Of a DNA stretch of 64,000 nt, positions 43,309 through 52,946 are shown in pieces. The stretch spans positions 270,699 through 334,698 of the forward strand of contig NZ_LNYR01000031.1 of the NCBI RefSeq assembly GCF_001467955.1, in the 5' to 3' direction. The position numbers were made by a program, and so were the translations under genes. Origin of the DNA: Legionella quateirensis. Lineage in GTDB: Bacteria; Pseudomonadota; Gammaproteobacteria; Legionellales; Legionellaceae. Every line of letters starts with the position of its first letter. Position 1 is the first letter of the stretch. The notes under the pieces are model-generated. The model was not told the DNA's origin and did not search any database. It was given only the letters and a program-made list of their open reading frames with translations.

Positions 43309-44989
43309 AAATCTACTGATCTTTTTATTATTATTACCCTGTGCAATTTTTGCTGATTCCCGAGATGACGCATTGAAAGCGCGTGAACAAGTGATGCAGT
43401 CATTAAAAGGATTTAATCCAGCAACAGCAATGAAAGATTATACAACCAATCCTAAGGAGACAACCCTTTTGCCTAATGAGGGTAATAATCAACTCAGTAG
43501 TACAGGGCTTGATGCACTTGGCAGTAATCAATCTGCTAATGACATTTATCAAAAAGCCACATCAAGGGAAAAAGTACGTGCTAATCCGCATAGTCCTGAA
43601 ATGAATTATGCTGAAACCTTGCTTGAAAATCCTGATACCGTTTTGGAAGGTGCTTGTTATAAGGAAAAAGCAGTTTGTGAGTCAAAGTCTGTGACTAAAA
43701 ATTGCGAAGAAACCGCTTCCTATAAACTGTCAGCTTGCAAAGATCGACTTGAGGTACATGTAAAACCAATTATTCAAAGTTTAAGTCGCGTAGTAACTCC
43801 TTCCCATTATCAGCGGTATGTGACTTTTGATTTAAAAACATGCCCAACCCAGGATTGGCGATGCAGTGCTAATAATCTGGCTGTTTTTACAGAGCCCTGT
43901 GAAAGCTTAAAGGTAACAGTAAGTCGTCTTAATCAAACTTTACTCGTCACTAAACAACCTACATGTAGTGATACTACCATCACTGTGCAACTATCTGGTT
44001 GGGGAAGTGCTTTAACTCCTTTTCAAATTTCGATAACGGAATTTGTGAGTGAGGATAAATGGATGCATGAGGATTGCCAGCGCATCATAAATCAAGCCTC
44101 ACAAGGGAGTTGTTTTTTAGAAGGAAGTGCGCAATGTCTAGAACCGAATGTTATTAAGCATATCAATGGTATTGCCATTAAACGCTCTTGCTGGGGTTCT
44201 GAAAAACACTATCAATGCACCGATTTAACTAATAGTACTTGTGCATCATTTATCAATCAGGGTTGCTCGCAAACTGCATCAAATTGTTTGACGGCTAAAA
44301 ATAACCGTTGCGAACGGTTTGCTCAAACCTTTCAGTGCATGGAAAATTTTTGTATGCCGGAAAAAACCATTTGCCCTGGCAAGATTGCTTGTGCTGATGG
44401 GCAATGTGACTCATCTCTTGCAGAAACAAGTGATGATATCCAAGAAGGTTTATCAAGATTAGGGGCACTAGCGGGTGTCGCGGGAGATGTGAGTGCTAAT
44501 CAGGTAAAAAATGGTGCTGCTGCTATTTTTATCGGAAGTAGCCAAGAGTGTAAAAAATACCCATTAGGATTTCGTGATTGTTGCACCGACTCTGGTTGGG
44601 GCGATTGGGTAAAACACTGTCCGCAGGATTTACAAATACTCCAACGCGCTAAACAAGAAAACCGAGTGGTCTATTTGGGTAATTACAAAAAGCATAAGCT
44701 TGGAAGCCAGCATTATACCTATTGCATCTTTCCCTCAAAACTAGCTGCCATTGTACAAATCCAAGGACGAGGTGGTCAATTAGGGATTCCGTATGGTTCA
44801 GCCCAGTATCCAAATTGCCGCGGGCTTACGCCTGAAGAACTAGAGCGTATTAATTTTTCAGCCCTTGATCTGTCTCCGCTGCAACAGGAACTAATGGCAC
44901 GTATGACCTTGCCAGCTAATGGTCAAATTGGTGCTAATAATCAGTCCAAAGTAGAGCGATTGAATCGGGAGGGGCGATCCCATGATTAA
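43301..44989 (+). CDS. traN: F-type mating pair stabilisation protein TraN
   Basis: About 562 residues, a signal peptide followed by a cysteine-rich secreted protein (for example CTDLTNSTCASFINQGCSQ, CMENFCMPEKTICPGK, DCCTDSGWGDWVKHC). This cysteine pattern is diagnostic for TraN, the outer-membrane protein that contacts the recipient surface and stabilises mating pairs. I prefer GTG 43301 because TTAGGAGA lies 8 nt upstream; ATG 43283 overlaps trbC further. It overlaps traF by 8 nt. Confidence 0.9.
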   Translation: MSKNLLIFLLLLPCAIFADSRDDALKAREQVMQSLKGFNPATAMKDYTTNPKETTLLPNEGNNQLSSTGLDALGSNQSANDIYQKATSREKVRANPHSPEMNYAETLLENPDTVLEGACYKEKAVCESKSVTKNCEETASYKLSACKDRLEVHVKPIIQSLSRVVTPSHYQRYVTFDLKTCPTQDWRCSANNLAVFTEPCESLKVTVSRLNQTLLVTKQPTCSDTTITVQLSGWGSALTPFQISITEFVSEDKWMHEDCQRIINQASQGSCFLEGSAQCLEPNVIKHINGIAIKRSCWGSEKHYQCTDLTNSTCASFINQGCSQTASNCLTAKNNRCERFAQTFQCMENFCMPEKTICPGKIACADGQCDSSLAETSDDIQEGLSRLGALAGVAGDVSANQVKNGAAAIFIGSSQECKKYPLGFRDCCTDSGWGDWVKHCPQDLQILQRAKQENRVVYLGNYKKHKLGSQHYTYCIFPSKLAAIVQIQGRGGQLGIPYGSAQYPNCRGLTPEELERINFSALDLSPLQQELMARMTLPANGQIGANNQSKVERLNREGRSHD

Positions 44990-45746
44990 AAAAATATTTG
45001 TTCTCTTTTTCGTGGGTTTTAGTTTTTGTGCAGTGGCTTCCAATCAAGATAATGAGCCGCCAGCCGGATTTCTTTGGTACAACATGAAAGAAGCTACTAA
45101 AAAATTACCTAAAATTGAAAAACCGGGGATTCCTTTTAAACGTTTGAGTTTCACGGATAGAGATGCCGTACTACGTTTTTACACCATGGAGGCTTTACAT
45201 AAAGCACGACACACTAAATCTGTTGAGGATATGAAAGTTTTTTTAAGTCTTCAAGACTACTGGCTGAAAGAATCTTCCCGATTTTCAGAAGTATTTCAAA
45301 AAACAATGCTCACTTACCCTGAATACGATTACACGGTGACTCATCCTACATCAAATTTGGGTGCAAAAATGATGGATGAGATGCGGGAAAAAAATAGAAA
45401 AAATGTGATTAACCGTCTTTCCAACTCACATGGCCTTCTTTTTTTCTATCGTGGCTCAAATCCATATGATCAAAAGCAAATCCCAATCGTTCGTGATTTT
45501 TGTAAGCGGTTTAATCTGCCTTTAATCCCTGTCAGTGTCGATGGAACACTTTCCAACGAGTTTGTCAGATCGCGTAAGGATTATGGCCAGGCCAATCAGC
45601 TTGGAGTTCGTTATTTTCCAGCTCTTATGCTCGTCAATCCACATACCAAAAGTACAATGCCTGTAGCTTATGGATTAACGACGCAAGATGCTTTGGAGTT
45701 GCGTTTATATCAGGTTGCAACTCAATTCAAAGGAGAATCAGCATGA
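44982..45746 (+). CDS. traF: F-type T4SS assembly protein TraF
   Basis: A 254-residue periplasmic protein with a signal peptide (FVGFSFCAVA) and a C-terminal thioredoxin-like domain (GLLFFYRGSNPYDQKQIP ... RYFPALMLVNP). The CXXC redox motif is replaced by SNPY, as in F TraF, so it is a structural and not a redox member. It helps pilus assembly. ATGA overlap with the next gene. Confidence 0.9.
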   Translation: MIKKIFVLFFVGFSFCAVASNQDNEPPAGFLWYNMKEATKKLPKIEKPGIPFKRLSFTDRDAVLRFYTMEALHKARHTKSVEDMKVFLSLQDYWLKESSRFSEVFQKTMLTYPEYDYTVTHPTSNLGAKMMDEMREKNRKNVINRLSNSHGLLFFYRGSNPYDQKQIPIVRDFCKRFNLPLIPVSVDGTLSNEFVRSRKDYGQANQLGVRYFPALMLVNPHTKSTMPVAYGLTTQDALELRLYQVATQFKGESA

Positions 45747-46243
45747 AAAATCGTTTATTTATTCTTCTTGTTCTCTCATTGCAAGTCATGTGTTCTTATG
45801 CTGGTCAAGGGTGGTTGAATCAGATGATAGTAAGCAAAGAGAAGGGAGGTTCAAACCATTCTGAACTTAAAAAATCTGATGATGGATTTTTTAACCAGCA
45901 TGTTCTGGTGCTTTTTTATGCCAGTACTTGTCCCCACTGCCATCAGTTCGCACCAGAAATTAAAAGATGGGCAGAACGCCAGCAAGCCGAGGTATTGGCT
46001 TTATCTTTTGATAATCAACCTCTACCTGATTTTCCGAGCTTCTTACCAGCTACTACCGAATGGGTAAATGCAGCTTATGCAGGTCAATCTATCAGTTATC
46101 CTGCACTATTTGTGTTGAACAAGGAAACGCATGTGCTTTATCCCGTAGCAATAGGTTCGATGACCAGTACTGAGCTGGATATACGCATGATGAGTTTAAT
46201 TCCCAAAATTAAAGCCTATGAAGATAAAAGGATTTCCGCATGA
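45743..46243 (+). CDS. trbB: TrbB-like periplasmic thiol-disulfide oxidoreductase
   Basis: A 166-residue protein with signal peptide and a thioredoxin fold. The redox motif is CPHC (YASTCPHCHQFAP), with cis-Pro in SYPALFVLN. TrbB-type proteins catalyse disulfide formation or isomerisation for the Cys-rich partners TraN, TraU and TraH, explaining its place in the operon between traF (redox-dead) and traH. Overlaps of 4 nt on both sides. Confidence 0.88.
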   Translation: MKNRLFILLVLSLQVMCSYAGQGWLNQMIVSKEKGGSNHSELKKSDDGFFNQHVLVLFYASTCPHCHQFAPEIKRWAERQQAEVLALSFDNQPLPDFPSFLPATTEWVNAAYAGQSISYPALFVLNKETHVLYPVAIGSMTSTELDIRMMSLIPKIKAYEDKRISA

Positions 46244-47604
46244 AAAAAACTATAGCAACTCTTTTAATGATGGGATTATCGAGTCAACTAACAGCTAATG
46301 TTAGCCAGGATTTAGATAATTTTTTTAATGGAATTGGTTATGCTTCCAACGTGACTTCTCCTGCTGCTTTTGAATCCCAGGCGGCTGGATTTTTTGGCGG
46401 TGGTTCTCTTTATGCCCGAAACCAAGTGCGTCAGTATCAGCTAGTGCAGCTTGATTTACCAAGTTATCGAGCAGGTTGTGGTGGTATTGATTTATTTACT
46501 GGAAGTATGAGTTTTTTAAGCGAACAAAAACTCGTTGATTTAGGAAAGTCTGTTATGAGCAATGGTGGGGCTTATGCAGTAGATGTGATGCTAGCCTCCA
46601 CTGTACCTGAATTAAAACAGGTTCGAGATTATCTACAGCAATTAGAGCAAGCTGCAAATCATGCGAGTATCAATTCTTGTGAAATGTCACAAAACTTGGT
46701 CGGCGGACTTTGGCCTAAAACAGCTGCATCGCAACAGAAAATATGTAAAGACCAGGGAACTATGGGTAAGGATGGGTTATTCAGTGATTATGTAAAAGCT
46801 CGAATGGAGTGTTCTGGTAATGGGTTTGATCGAGCAATGGATAAAGCATCTAAAGATGAAACCACCAAAAAGCAGGTAGTCTTCAATAAAAATCTTGTCT
46901 GGTCAATTTTGCAAACCAAGTCCTTTTTAAGTACGGATAGAGAACTGGCTGAAATGGTGATGAGCTTAACTGGTACGCTTATTTTTGATAAAGAAGGAAA
47001 GGTTACTAATGTCCCTTCGTTAGCAGGTCAGGCAGATTTGATTAACGCTATGATTGGTACAAGTGGTGGTAGTCATCAGGCAAAAATATGGCGTTGTAAA
47101 GATGCGGGCTCAGCCAGTCAGTGTTTACAAGTTAGTCTTCAAGAAATTTCCATTCCTGAAACATCCACTCTGACTTATAGAGTCCGTGACATCATTCGCA
47201 CTATCAATACCAAACTGACCAATGATGAAAAGCCAGGTAATCGTGAAATCAATTTTTTAAGTATGACTTCATTGCCGGTGATGAAATTTTTAAGTGTTTT
47301 AAACAGCACCCAATACGGCAGTAGTGCGGTTGACATTGAAGAATATGCCTCGCTTATTGCTCATGATTTATTGACAAACTATCTAACTGAGTTGCTAGCC
47401 GAAGTTGCCAATGCTACCGCAGGATCAGAACTCAATCAGGATTTAGTTAAAGACATACAAAAGCGAATTAATGAAGCAACTACTAAAGTCGCAGCACTCG
47501 ATCCCAAAGTTGGGCATAAGTTAAAGGAAAAATTATCCCTTATAGAACATATGGCACGGATTGAAAAACAAGTGGCACAAACTATGGGAAGCACGGTCAG
47601 TTAA
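46240..47604 (+). CDS. traH: F-type T4SS protein TraH
   Basis: A 454-residue periplasmic protein with signal peptide (MMGLSSQLTA-NV). It has the TraH N-terminus (DLDNFFNGIGYASNVTSPAAF), GGGSLYARNQV, CGGIDLFTGSMSFL, and a C-terminal helical and coiled region. Part of the F-specific pilus assembly set with TraF, TraG and TraN. It is followed by AAAGGGAG and traG. Confidence 0.93.
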   Translation: MKKTIATLLMMGLSSQLTANVSQDLDNFFNGIGYASNVTSPAAFESQAAGFFGGGSLYARNQVRQYQLVQLDLPSYRAGCGGIDLFTGSMSFLSEQKLVDLGKSVMSNGGAYAVDVMLASTVPELKQVRDYLQQLEQAANHASINSCEMSQNLVGGLWPKTAASQQKICKDQGTMGKDGLFSDYVKARMECSGNGFDRAMDKASKDETTKKQVVFNKNLVWSILQTKSFLSTDRELAEMVMSLTGTLIFDKEGKVTNVPSLAGQADLINAMIGTSGGSHQAKIWRCKDAGSASQCLQVSLQEISIPETSTLTYRVRDIIRTINTKLTNDEKPGNREINFLSMTSLPVMKFLSVLNSTQYGSSAVDIEEYASLIAHDLLTNYLTELLAEVANATAGSELNQDLVKDIQKRINEATTKVAALDPKVGHKLKEKLSLIEHMARIEKQVAQTMGSTVS

Positions 47605-47616
47605 AGGGAGAATAAA

Positions 47617-50415
47617 ATGGTAACCATCCATGTTTTAGCAGCTGGTGAATTATTCCAGCATGTTTTGAATGCAATAGCGGCTTTTATGAAACAGGATAGT
47701 TTTATAGGGCTTTTAAGAATTACAGCACTGATTGGTATCGTGATGGCCACGGTTGGATTTTTAAAAACTCGCGATCCAATGGCCTTTGGCCGATGGTTTA
47801 TGGGCTATGTGTTATTTGTGAATCTTGTTTTGTTGCCTAAAACGAGCGTGTTAATTGATGATATCTCATCACAAACTCCTAAACTTGTAGATAATGTACC
47901 TGTGGTATTTGCCTTGAGTGCAAGCCTAGTCACTACAATTGGATATGGTTTGGCGCAAAGTTATGACGCACTACTGTCTATGCCAGATGATCTGCAATAT
48001 ACACGAACTGGTGCGCTCTTTGGTTCTCGCCTGATTTTGGCATCTACAGATTTTAGAATTACAGATCCTATTTTAAAAGAAGAGATGGATCAGTATTTTC
48101 GCAGTTGTGTTGTAGGTGATATTAGATTGAATCGTAAATACAGCGTTGGTGACCTGGCTAATTCAACCAATCTTTGGGATTTGATTACTGCTCGCGCATC
48201 ACCTCTTCGAATGACTCGAGTAAATAATAAATTAGTTCCCTGTGTGGAAGCTGCCAAGCCTGACGGACAGTATAGTCTGCGTAAAAAACTAGATGCGGAA
48301 ATTAAAAAGGCATATTCGTTTTTTGGAATTAATCTTTTTGGTAAACCCGAACATACTACTTATGAGCGACTGTTTGAAACGCATCTTAAATCGGCTTTTG
48401 ATTATTATCAGGGATTAACAGATGCATCGGGAAATATTTTTCTACAAAGCATGATGATTAATGCAATTGGGGATGGAGTTGCACACTATCAGGCATTTAC
48501 TGATTCCACGGCAGGAATTGTTAATCAGCAATTTACAAAATCTCAAGTACAACATCGTTGGTCATGGGAAATTGCCGGACTTAAAGCGCTATGGTTCTTA
48601 CCTCTTTTACATACTTGGCTCACCTTGCTTTTATTTGGAGTATTTCCACTAATTATAGTTCTAACAACTTTACCAGATGGAACACGTATTCTTTATGGTT
48701 ACCTTCAGTTTTTCTTATCACTGCAATTTTGGCCGGTTATGTTCGCAATTTTAAATGCTGGTATGGCTTTATATGGAAGTCATCAATCTGGAGAGTATGG
48801 CCAGTTTACTATGGTCAATATCGATAAAATTGATGAGTTACATAATGATATTTCAGGGGTGTCAGGATATATGATGATGCTTATTCCTTTTCTTGCTAAT
48901 GGATTAGTTTCTAATCTGGGAGCGGCTTTTAGTAATCTGGCCACTAGCATGACTGGTCATGTCCAAGGTTCTACGATGGCAGTAGCAGGGGAGGCTGCGA
49001 GTGCATCGTTTGGTTTAGGACAGACAAGCTTTTATAACACGAATGCTAATAATTTTTCAGCTAATAAACACGACTCTAATTGGAGTCACATGCATGGCAT
49101 GCACACTGAACAATTAAGTACGGGAGTTTTAAAAACGATTACAGGAAGCGGTGAAAGAGTGTTTGATGTGAGCCCTGGAATGTCTAGAGGTGCTGTTTCT
49201 ATTAATGCATCTGAGGGGTTAAGTGGTTCTCTCAATCAAGCCTATGAAACATCAAAACAGGCAGCATCGAATGAGTCGCAGCATTTCCAAACCTCACTTT
49301 CCAATTTTGCTCACCGAGCACTACAATTATCTCAATTGCAAGGCCATGACATGCGGTTGGGAGATGGAGTATCAGCCAGTGAATCAGGACAATACTCTCA
49401 AGCATTATCAACGATGACTAATATTGCAAAAGATGTAGCACATCGCACTGGAGTAAGTACTGAAGATGCACTGTCACATTTGACAAATGGAGGATGGGGA
49501 TCTCATATTGGTGTTAAGAGTGATAGCTCCCTTGCAGGAAAAGTCCTAGCACTTGGTACTGGTATCAATGGTGGTGTTGATGCCCACCTGAAATTTGATC
49601 GCTCATCTAATAGTAGTGATAGGTATCATAATGGATCTGATAATGCCGTCTCAGCACGAGAAGCTCAAGATTTTAATAAAGCACTTAATTATGTGAGCCA
49701 TTTTGCTCAAACGCACCATTTCGATAATAGTCACTCTCAAGCAGCACACCTTTCTAATCAGTTAGGTGCTGATTTGAGAGAAGCTCAAACAGCGAGCCAT
49801 AATTATGATGCAAGTCTGTCAAAATCAGAGCGAATACAGCAGGCTAAGAACTATGTTGAATCTCATTCTTCACAAATTAATACTGATTTAAACCAGGCTT
49901 TTCCTGCTTATGTAGCTAGTCGTGTGGGTGAATCTACACGGGACGAACTATTTAGTCATCCAGGGGATACACAAGCACTCCATAAGTTACAAGCCTTGGG
50001 TGATGACTTTATATCCTCTAAAAGAGATGACTTGATCAATGATTTTGGTAATAAACAACAGAGCAATCAAATTGATTCCTTTTATCAGAGTGAACAAAGT
50101 CATTTGGTCAGCAAGCAAGATAGTTTAGGTAGAGAGTATGAGAAAAATAGCCATGCCATAACTCAAGAAACTAAATCGCTTAAGGTAGGTATTGATGATG
50201 AAAAAATCAAACATTTGCAACAGGATGTGAAACATCAAATAAATACATTCACAACTCAAAGCAACAATGGCGGAATATTGATTGATAACAAACATAGTAC
50301 TCTGAAAAATGAAACAAATAATGAAATAAAAGAAGGGAAGGTTAACGCTCAGAAAAATACAGTTTTAAATGAAAAATTATTAAAAAATTCTGGTCTTCAC
50401 AACAAAGGAGAGTGA
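47617..50415 (+). CDS. traG: F-type mating-pair stabilisation/entry exclusion target protein TraG
   Basis: A 932-residue membrane protein. The N-terminal half has several transmembrane segments (about 30-115 and 325-440) and is required for pilus formation. The C-terminal 460 residues are hydrophilic, Ser/His/Gln-rich and helical, corresponding to the periplasmic TraG* region that stabilises mating and is recognised by the exclusion protein of recipient cells. Length is comparable to F TraG (938 aa). It is separated from the next gene by one base. Confidence 0.93.
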   Translation: MVTIHVLAAGELFQHVLNAIAAFMKQDSFIGLLRITALIGIVMATVGFLKTRDPMAFGRWFMGYVLFVNLVLLPKTSVLIDDISSQTPKLVDNVPVVFALSASLVTTIGYGLAQSYDALLSMPDDLQYTRTGALFGSRLILASTDFRITDPILKEEMDQYFRSCVVGDIRLNRKYSVGDLANSTNLWDLITARASPLRMTRVNNKLVPCVEAAKPDGQYSLRKKLDAEIKKAYSFFGINLFGKPEHTTYERLFETHLKSAFDYYQGLTDASGNIFLQSMMINAIGDGVAHYQAFTDSTAGIVNQQFTKSQVQHRWSWEIAGLKALWFLPLLHTWLTLLLFGVFPLIIVLTTLPDGTRILYGYLQFFLSLQFWPVMFAILNAGMALYGSHQSGEYGQFTMVNIDKIDELHNDISGVSGYMMMLIPFLANGLVSNLGAAFSNLATSMTGHVQGSTMAVAGEAASASFGLGQTSFYNTNANNFSANKHDSNWSHMHGMHTEQLSTGVLKTITGSGERVFDVSPGMSRGAVSINASEGLSGSLNQAYETSKQAASNESQHFQTSLSNFAHRALQLSQLQGHDMRLGDGVSASESGQYSQALSTMTNIAKDVAHRTGVSTEDALSHLTNGGWGSHIGVKSDSSLAGKVLALGTGINGGVDAHLKFDRSSNSSDRYHNGSDNAVSAREAQDFNKALNYVSHFAQTHHFDNSHSQAAHLSNQLGADLREAQTASHNYDASLSKSERIQQAKNYVESHSSQINTDLNQAFPAYVASRVGESTRDELFSHPGDTQALHKLQALGDDFISSKRDDLINDFGNKQQSNQIDSFYQSEQSHLVSKQDSLGREYEKNSHAITQETKSLKVGIDDEKIKHLQQDVKHQINTFTTQSNNGGILIDNKHSTLKNETNNEIKEGKVNAQKNTVLNEKLLKNSGLHNKGE

Positions 50416-50416
50416 G

Positions 50417-51004
50417 ATGAATAGTCAGGAATTAAAACAGGCGATTGCGAACGATATTGAGGTAATGAAACATATGGACGTTGGGATTATTCCTGCAACT
50501 GAATATTACTTAAGTCTCTTAAAGCTAGTAGTGGGAGGATTCTGGAAACTAGGTGTGGTTTCTTTTTTAGCCATACTATGTGCATGTTTACATAACCCTA
50601 GATATCCGCTGATTGGTTGGGAGGCATATTTTAATGAAATTACCACATCTGCATTGATCGGTTTTTCAATGGCATTAGGCGTTATAGTTTTGCTATTTCA
50701 CGCTTTTAATTATTACTACCTGATTAAGTATCATCTGGAGAAGCAACTGAAACTGGGTAAGATTTTGATTATAAAACTCAAACAAGCTGCATATCTCTTC
50801 TGGGGATTGTTTGCTCTTTTTTGTCTTATGTTTGCTAGTCAAGCAGAGTCATTTACGGGTTACTTAGCTGTTGGAAGTGCTTTTATCGTAAGCGCTGTAA
50901 TTACTTGCTTAATCATTAGTATGGAACTTAATCGAGTTGGCATTAGCGCGCTTTTTACGGTGGTTAGCCAATTTATTAATAAAGGTAAAACCATCAAAAT
51001 ATAA
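50417..51004 (+). CDS. Four-helix membrane protein in the traS position (candidate entry-exclusion protein)
   Basis: A 195-residue protein with about four transmembrane helices (LGVVSFLAILCACL, ALIGFSMALGVIVLLFH, LFWGLFALFCLMFAS, YLAVGSAFIVSAVITCLII) and a cytoplasmic N-terminus rich in Lys/Glu. It begins one base after the traG stop and precedes traD. In F this slot is held by traS, an inner-membrane exclusion protein that recognises TraG and is very divergent in sequence. I see no family motif; the assignment is from position and topology. Confidence 0.5.
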   Translation: MNSQELKQAIANDIEVMKHMDVGIIPATEYYLSLLKLVVGGFWKLGVVSFLAILCACLHNPRYPLIGWEAYFNEITTSALIGFSMALGVIVLLFHAFNYYYLIKYHLEKQLKLGKILIIKLKQAAYLFWGLFALFCLMFASQAESFTGYLAVGSAFIVSAVITCLIISMELNRVGISALFTVVSQFINKGKTIKI

Positions 51005-51041
51005 AATAATCAAAATGCGTTAATTATATTCACTTAATTTG

Positions 51042-51058
51042 GCAGTGGTAGCCGCTGC
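51042..51058 (+). repeat. Hairpin between the exclusion-candidate gene and traD
   Basis: GCAGTGG, loop TAG, CCGCTGC (one G-T wobble). No T-run follows. It is the only sizeable gap (86 bp) in the transfer operon, so it may attenuate, process or separate the traD-traI segment. Confidence 0.35.
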
Positions 51059-51090
51059 TTTGCCTAAATGGGCTAAAAGGACAATAAAAA

Positions 51091-52938
51091 ATGAGTGATC
51101 AAGCTAATTTTAAACACTACACGCGGGGCGGACAAATCAGCTTTCATAATCTACGTATGTGGGATCAGATTACGAAAACTCTGACCATGATATGTCTTTT
51201 TCTTTGGATTGTTTTAACTGGACTTATAACTTGGGGTGTTACCTCCAGTGAAAAATTGCAGCATACATGCGCTTATTTTTATGCGCAATTTTTAAATATT
51301 GTTGGCCAAAAACATATTTTTAATCTCCCATTTCAAGGCCAGAATTATCAACAAAATGTTGATACGATTCTTCATTATCCTTACTACAGTAGAAATGCTA
51401 ATGCGGTTATTGAGTTATTTGGTAAATCCGCTCTGGCAGCTTTTGGCATCGCTTTCGTTACGGGAATTGGCTTAGTCATTTATTTTATCCGCCGTGGTAA
51501 GGCGCAGAGCGAAAGTCAATTTGTCCGTGGAAGTCGAATGGATTCACCTGAGAGTGTTAAAAAAATTATTATCCAAGATGGTTCGAACTCTGACATTCAT
51601 ATTGATGGATTTCCACTAATTGAAGGTAGCGAAGTCCAGCATTTACTTGTCCATGGAACCGTAGGCACAGGAAAAAGCCAACTCATTATGAAAATTATGA
51701 ACGCTCTAAGAGAGCGTGGAGATAGGGTTATTGTTTATGATAAGGGTTGTTCGTTTATTCCGAACTATTATCGAGAGGAGTCAGATGTAGTATTAAATCC
51801 TTTTGATGTTCGCTGTCCAAATTGGGATATGTGGCAAGAGGCACCTAGAGATTCAGACTTTGAAAACATGGCCGAAAGTTTAATTCCAATGCATGGTGAG
51901 TCTGATCCTTTTTGGGTTAATGCTGCAAGAACTGTGTTTTCAAGTGTTGCAACAACTATGAGAAATGACAGTGACCGTTCTCTTGAGAAATTATTAAGAC
52001 TTTTGTTAACAGGTGAGTTTTCATTTTTAGAAGAGTACTTGCGCGGAACCCCAGCAGCAACGCTTGTTAGCGGTAAAATTGAAAAAACAGCTATTTCTAT
52101 ACGCTCTGTAATCACTACCTATCTTAAATCACTTCAGGCTTTAACAGGGCTTACACACAAAGACCAACCGCCCTTTTCAATCCGAGATTACATCCTCGAT
52201 GAAAATAGAAAAGGCTGGTTGTTTATTTCGTCAAATGGTGAGCAACACAAGGCACTAAAACCATTAATGTCAATGTGGCTGGCTATGGCATCGCTGACTC
52301 TTTTAAGTTTAACACCGGATAGGAATCGAAGGATCTGGTTTATTTGCGATGAGCTGCCCAGCCTGCATAAATTGCCCTTGCTAGGAGAAACTATAGCTGA
52401 AGTACGCAAATTTGGAGGTTGCTTCTTGTTAGGAATGCAAAGTTTTTCCCAGTTGACCAAAGTGTATGGGCAAAGTGGTTCAAAAGAAATTTTTGATTTA
52501 CTAAACACACGTTTTTTCTTTAGAAGTCCAAGCGCTGATATGGCGCGTCTTGTTGCGAATGAATTGGGTGAAGAGGAAATAGAGGAGTCACGGGAAAATT
52601 ATTCTTATGGTGCAAACAGTATTCGTGATGGAATTTCATTAGGTAATCAGCGTGTTACACGTCCTATTGTTGCTTATCCAGAGATTTTAGAAATGGAAGA
52701 TCTAACCTGCTTTTTACGTTTACCAGGTCCTTATCCAGTAACCAAACTTTCGATTTCCCTAACTAATTATCAATCTAACTGTCCTGGATTTATCGAACGA
52801 ATCTTGCCTGAAGTAATTCGAGAGGAATTTATTAGTCCTACAGAGGACAACGAGTCGTCGTCAGGATTAAATCTTCAAAGTTTTGACACAGCCCATAAAA
52901 AGGCCAGAGAAAACCATCTTATTAATTACATGGATTGA
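51091..52938 (+). CDS. traD: Type IV coupling protein TraD
   Basis: A 615-residue coupling ATPase. Two N-terminal transmembrane helices (about 30-52 and 110-133) precede the motor domain. Walker A is GTVGTGKS (Lys195) and Walker B is RIWFICDELPSL. The TraD_N and TraG-D C-domain motifs (FKHYTRGGQ; LLGMQSFSQL; FFFRSPSADMARLVA) are present. It links the relaxosome to the transfer channel. ATG 51091 has AAAGGAC upstream. traI follows 8 bp later. Confidence 0.93.
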   Translation: MSDQANFKHYTRGGQISFHNLRMWDQITKTLTMICLFLWIVLTGLITWGVTSSEKLQHTCAYFYAQFLNIVGQKHIFNLPFQGQNYQQNVDTILHYPYYSRNANAVIELFGKSALAAFGIAFVTGIGLVIYFIRRGKAQSESQFVRGSRMDSPESVKKIIIQDGSNSDIHIDGFPLIEGSEVQHLLVHGTVGTGKSQLIMKIMNALRERGDRVIVYDKGCSFIPNYYREESDVVLNPFDVRCPNWDMWQEAPRDSDFENMAESLIPMHGESDPFWVNAARTVFSSVATTMRNDSDRSLEKLLRLLLTGEFSFLEEYLRGTPAATLVSGKIEKTAISIRSVITTYLKSLQALTGLTHKDQPPFSIRDYILDENRKGWLFISSNGEQHKALKPLMSMWLAMASLTLLSLTPDRNRRIWFICDELPSLHKLPLLGETIAEVRKFGGCFLLGMQSFSQLTKVYGQSGSKEIFDLLNTRFFFRSPSADMARLVANELGEEEIEESRENYSYGANSIRDGISLGNQRVTRPIVAYPEILEMEDLTCFLRLPGPYPVTKLSISLTNYQSNCPGFIERILPEVIREEFISPTEDNESSSGLNLQSFDTAHKKARENHLINYMD

Positions 52939-52946
52939 GGTGAATC

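Noticed and set aside
45744-46243. TrbB gene as a cargo DsbA
   Set aside because: Position between traF and traH with 4-nt overlaps on both sides makes it part of the transfer operon.
34765-52938. Possible VirB/Lvh or Dot/Icm secretion system instead of F-type transfer
   Set aside because: traL-E-K-B-V-C order with trbI, traW, traU, trbC, traN, traF, traH and traG is specific for F-type systems; no lvh or dot/icm genes are seen.
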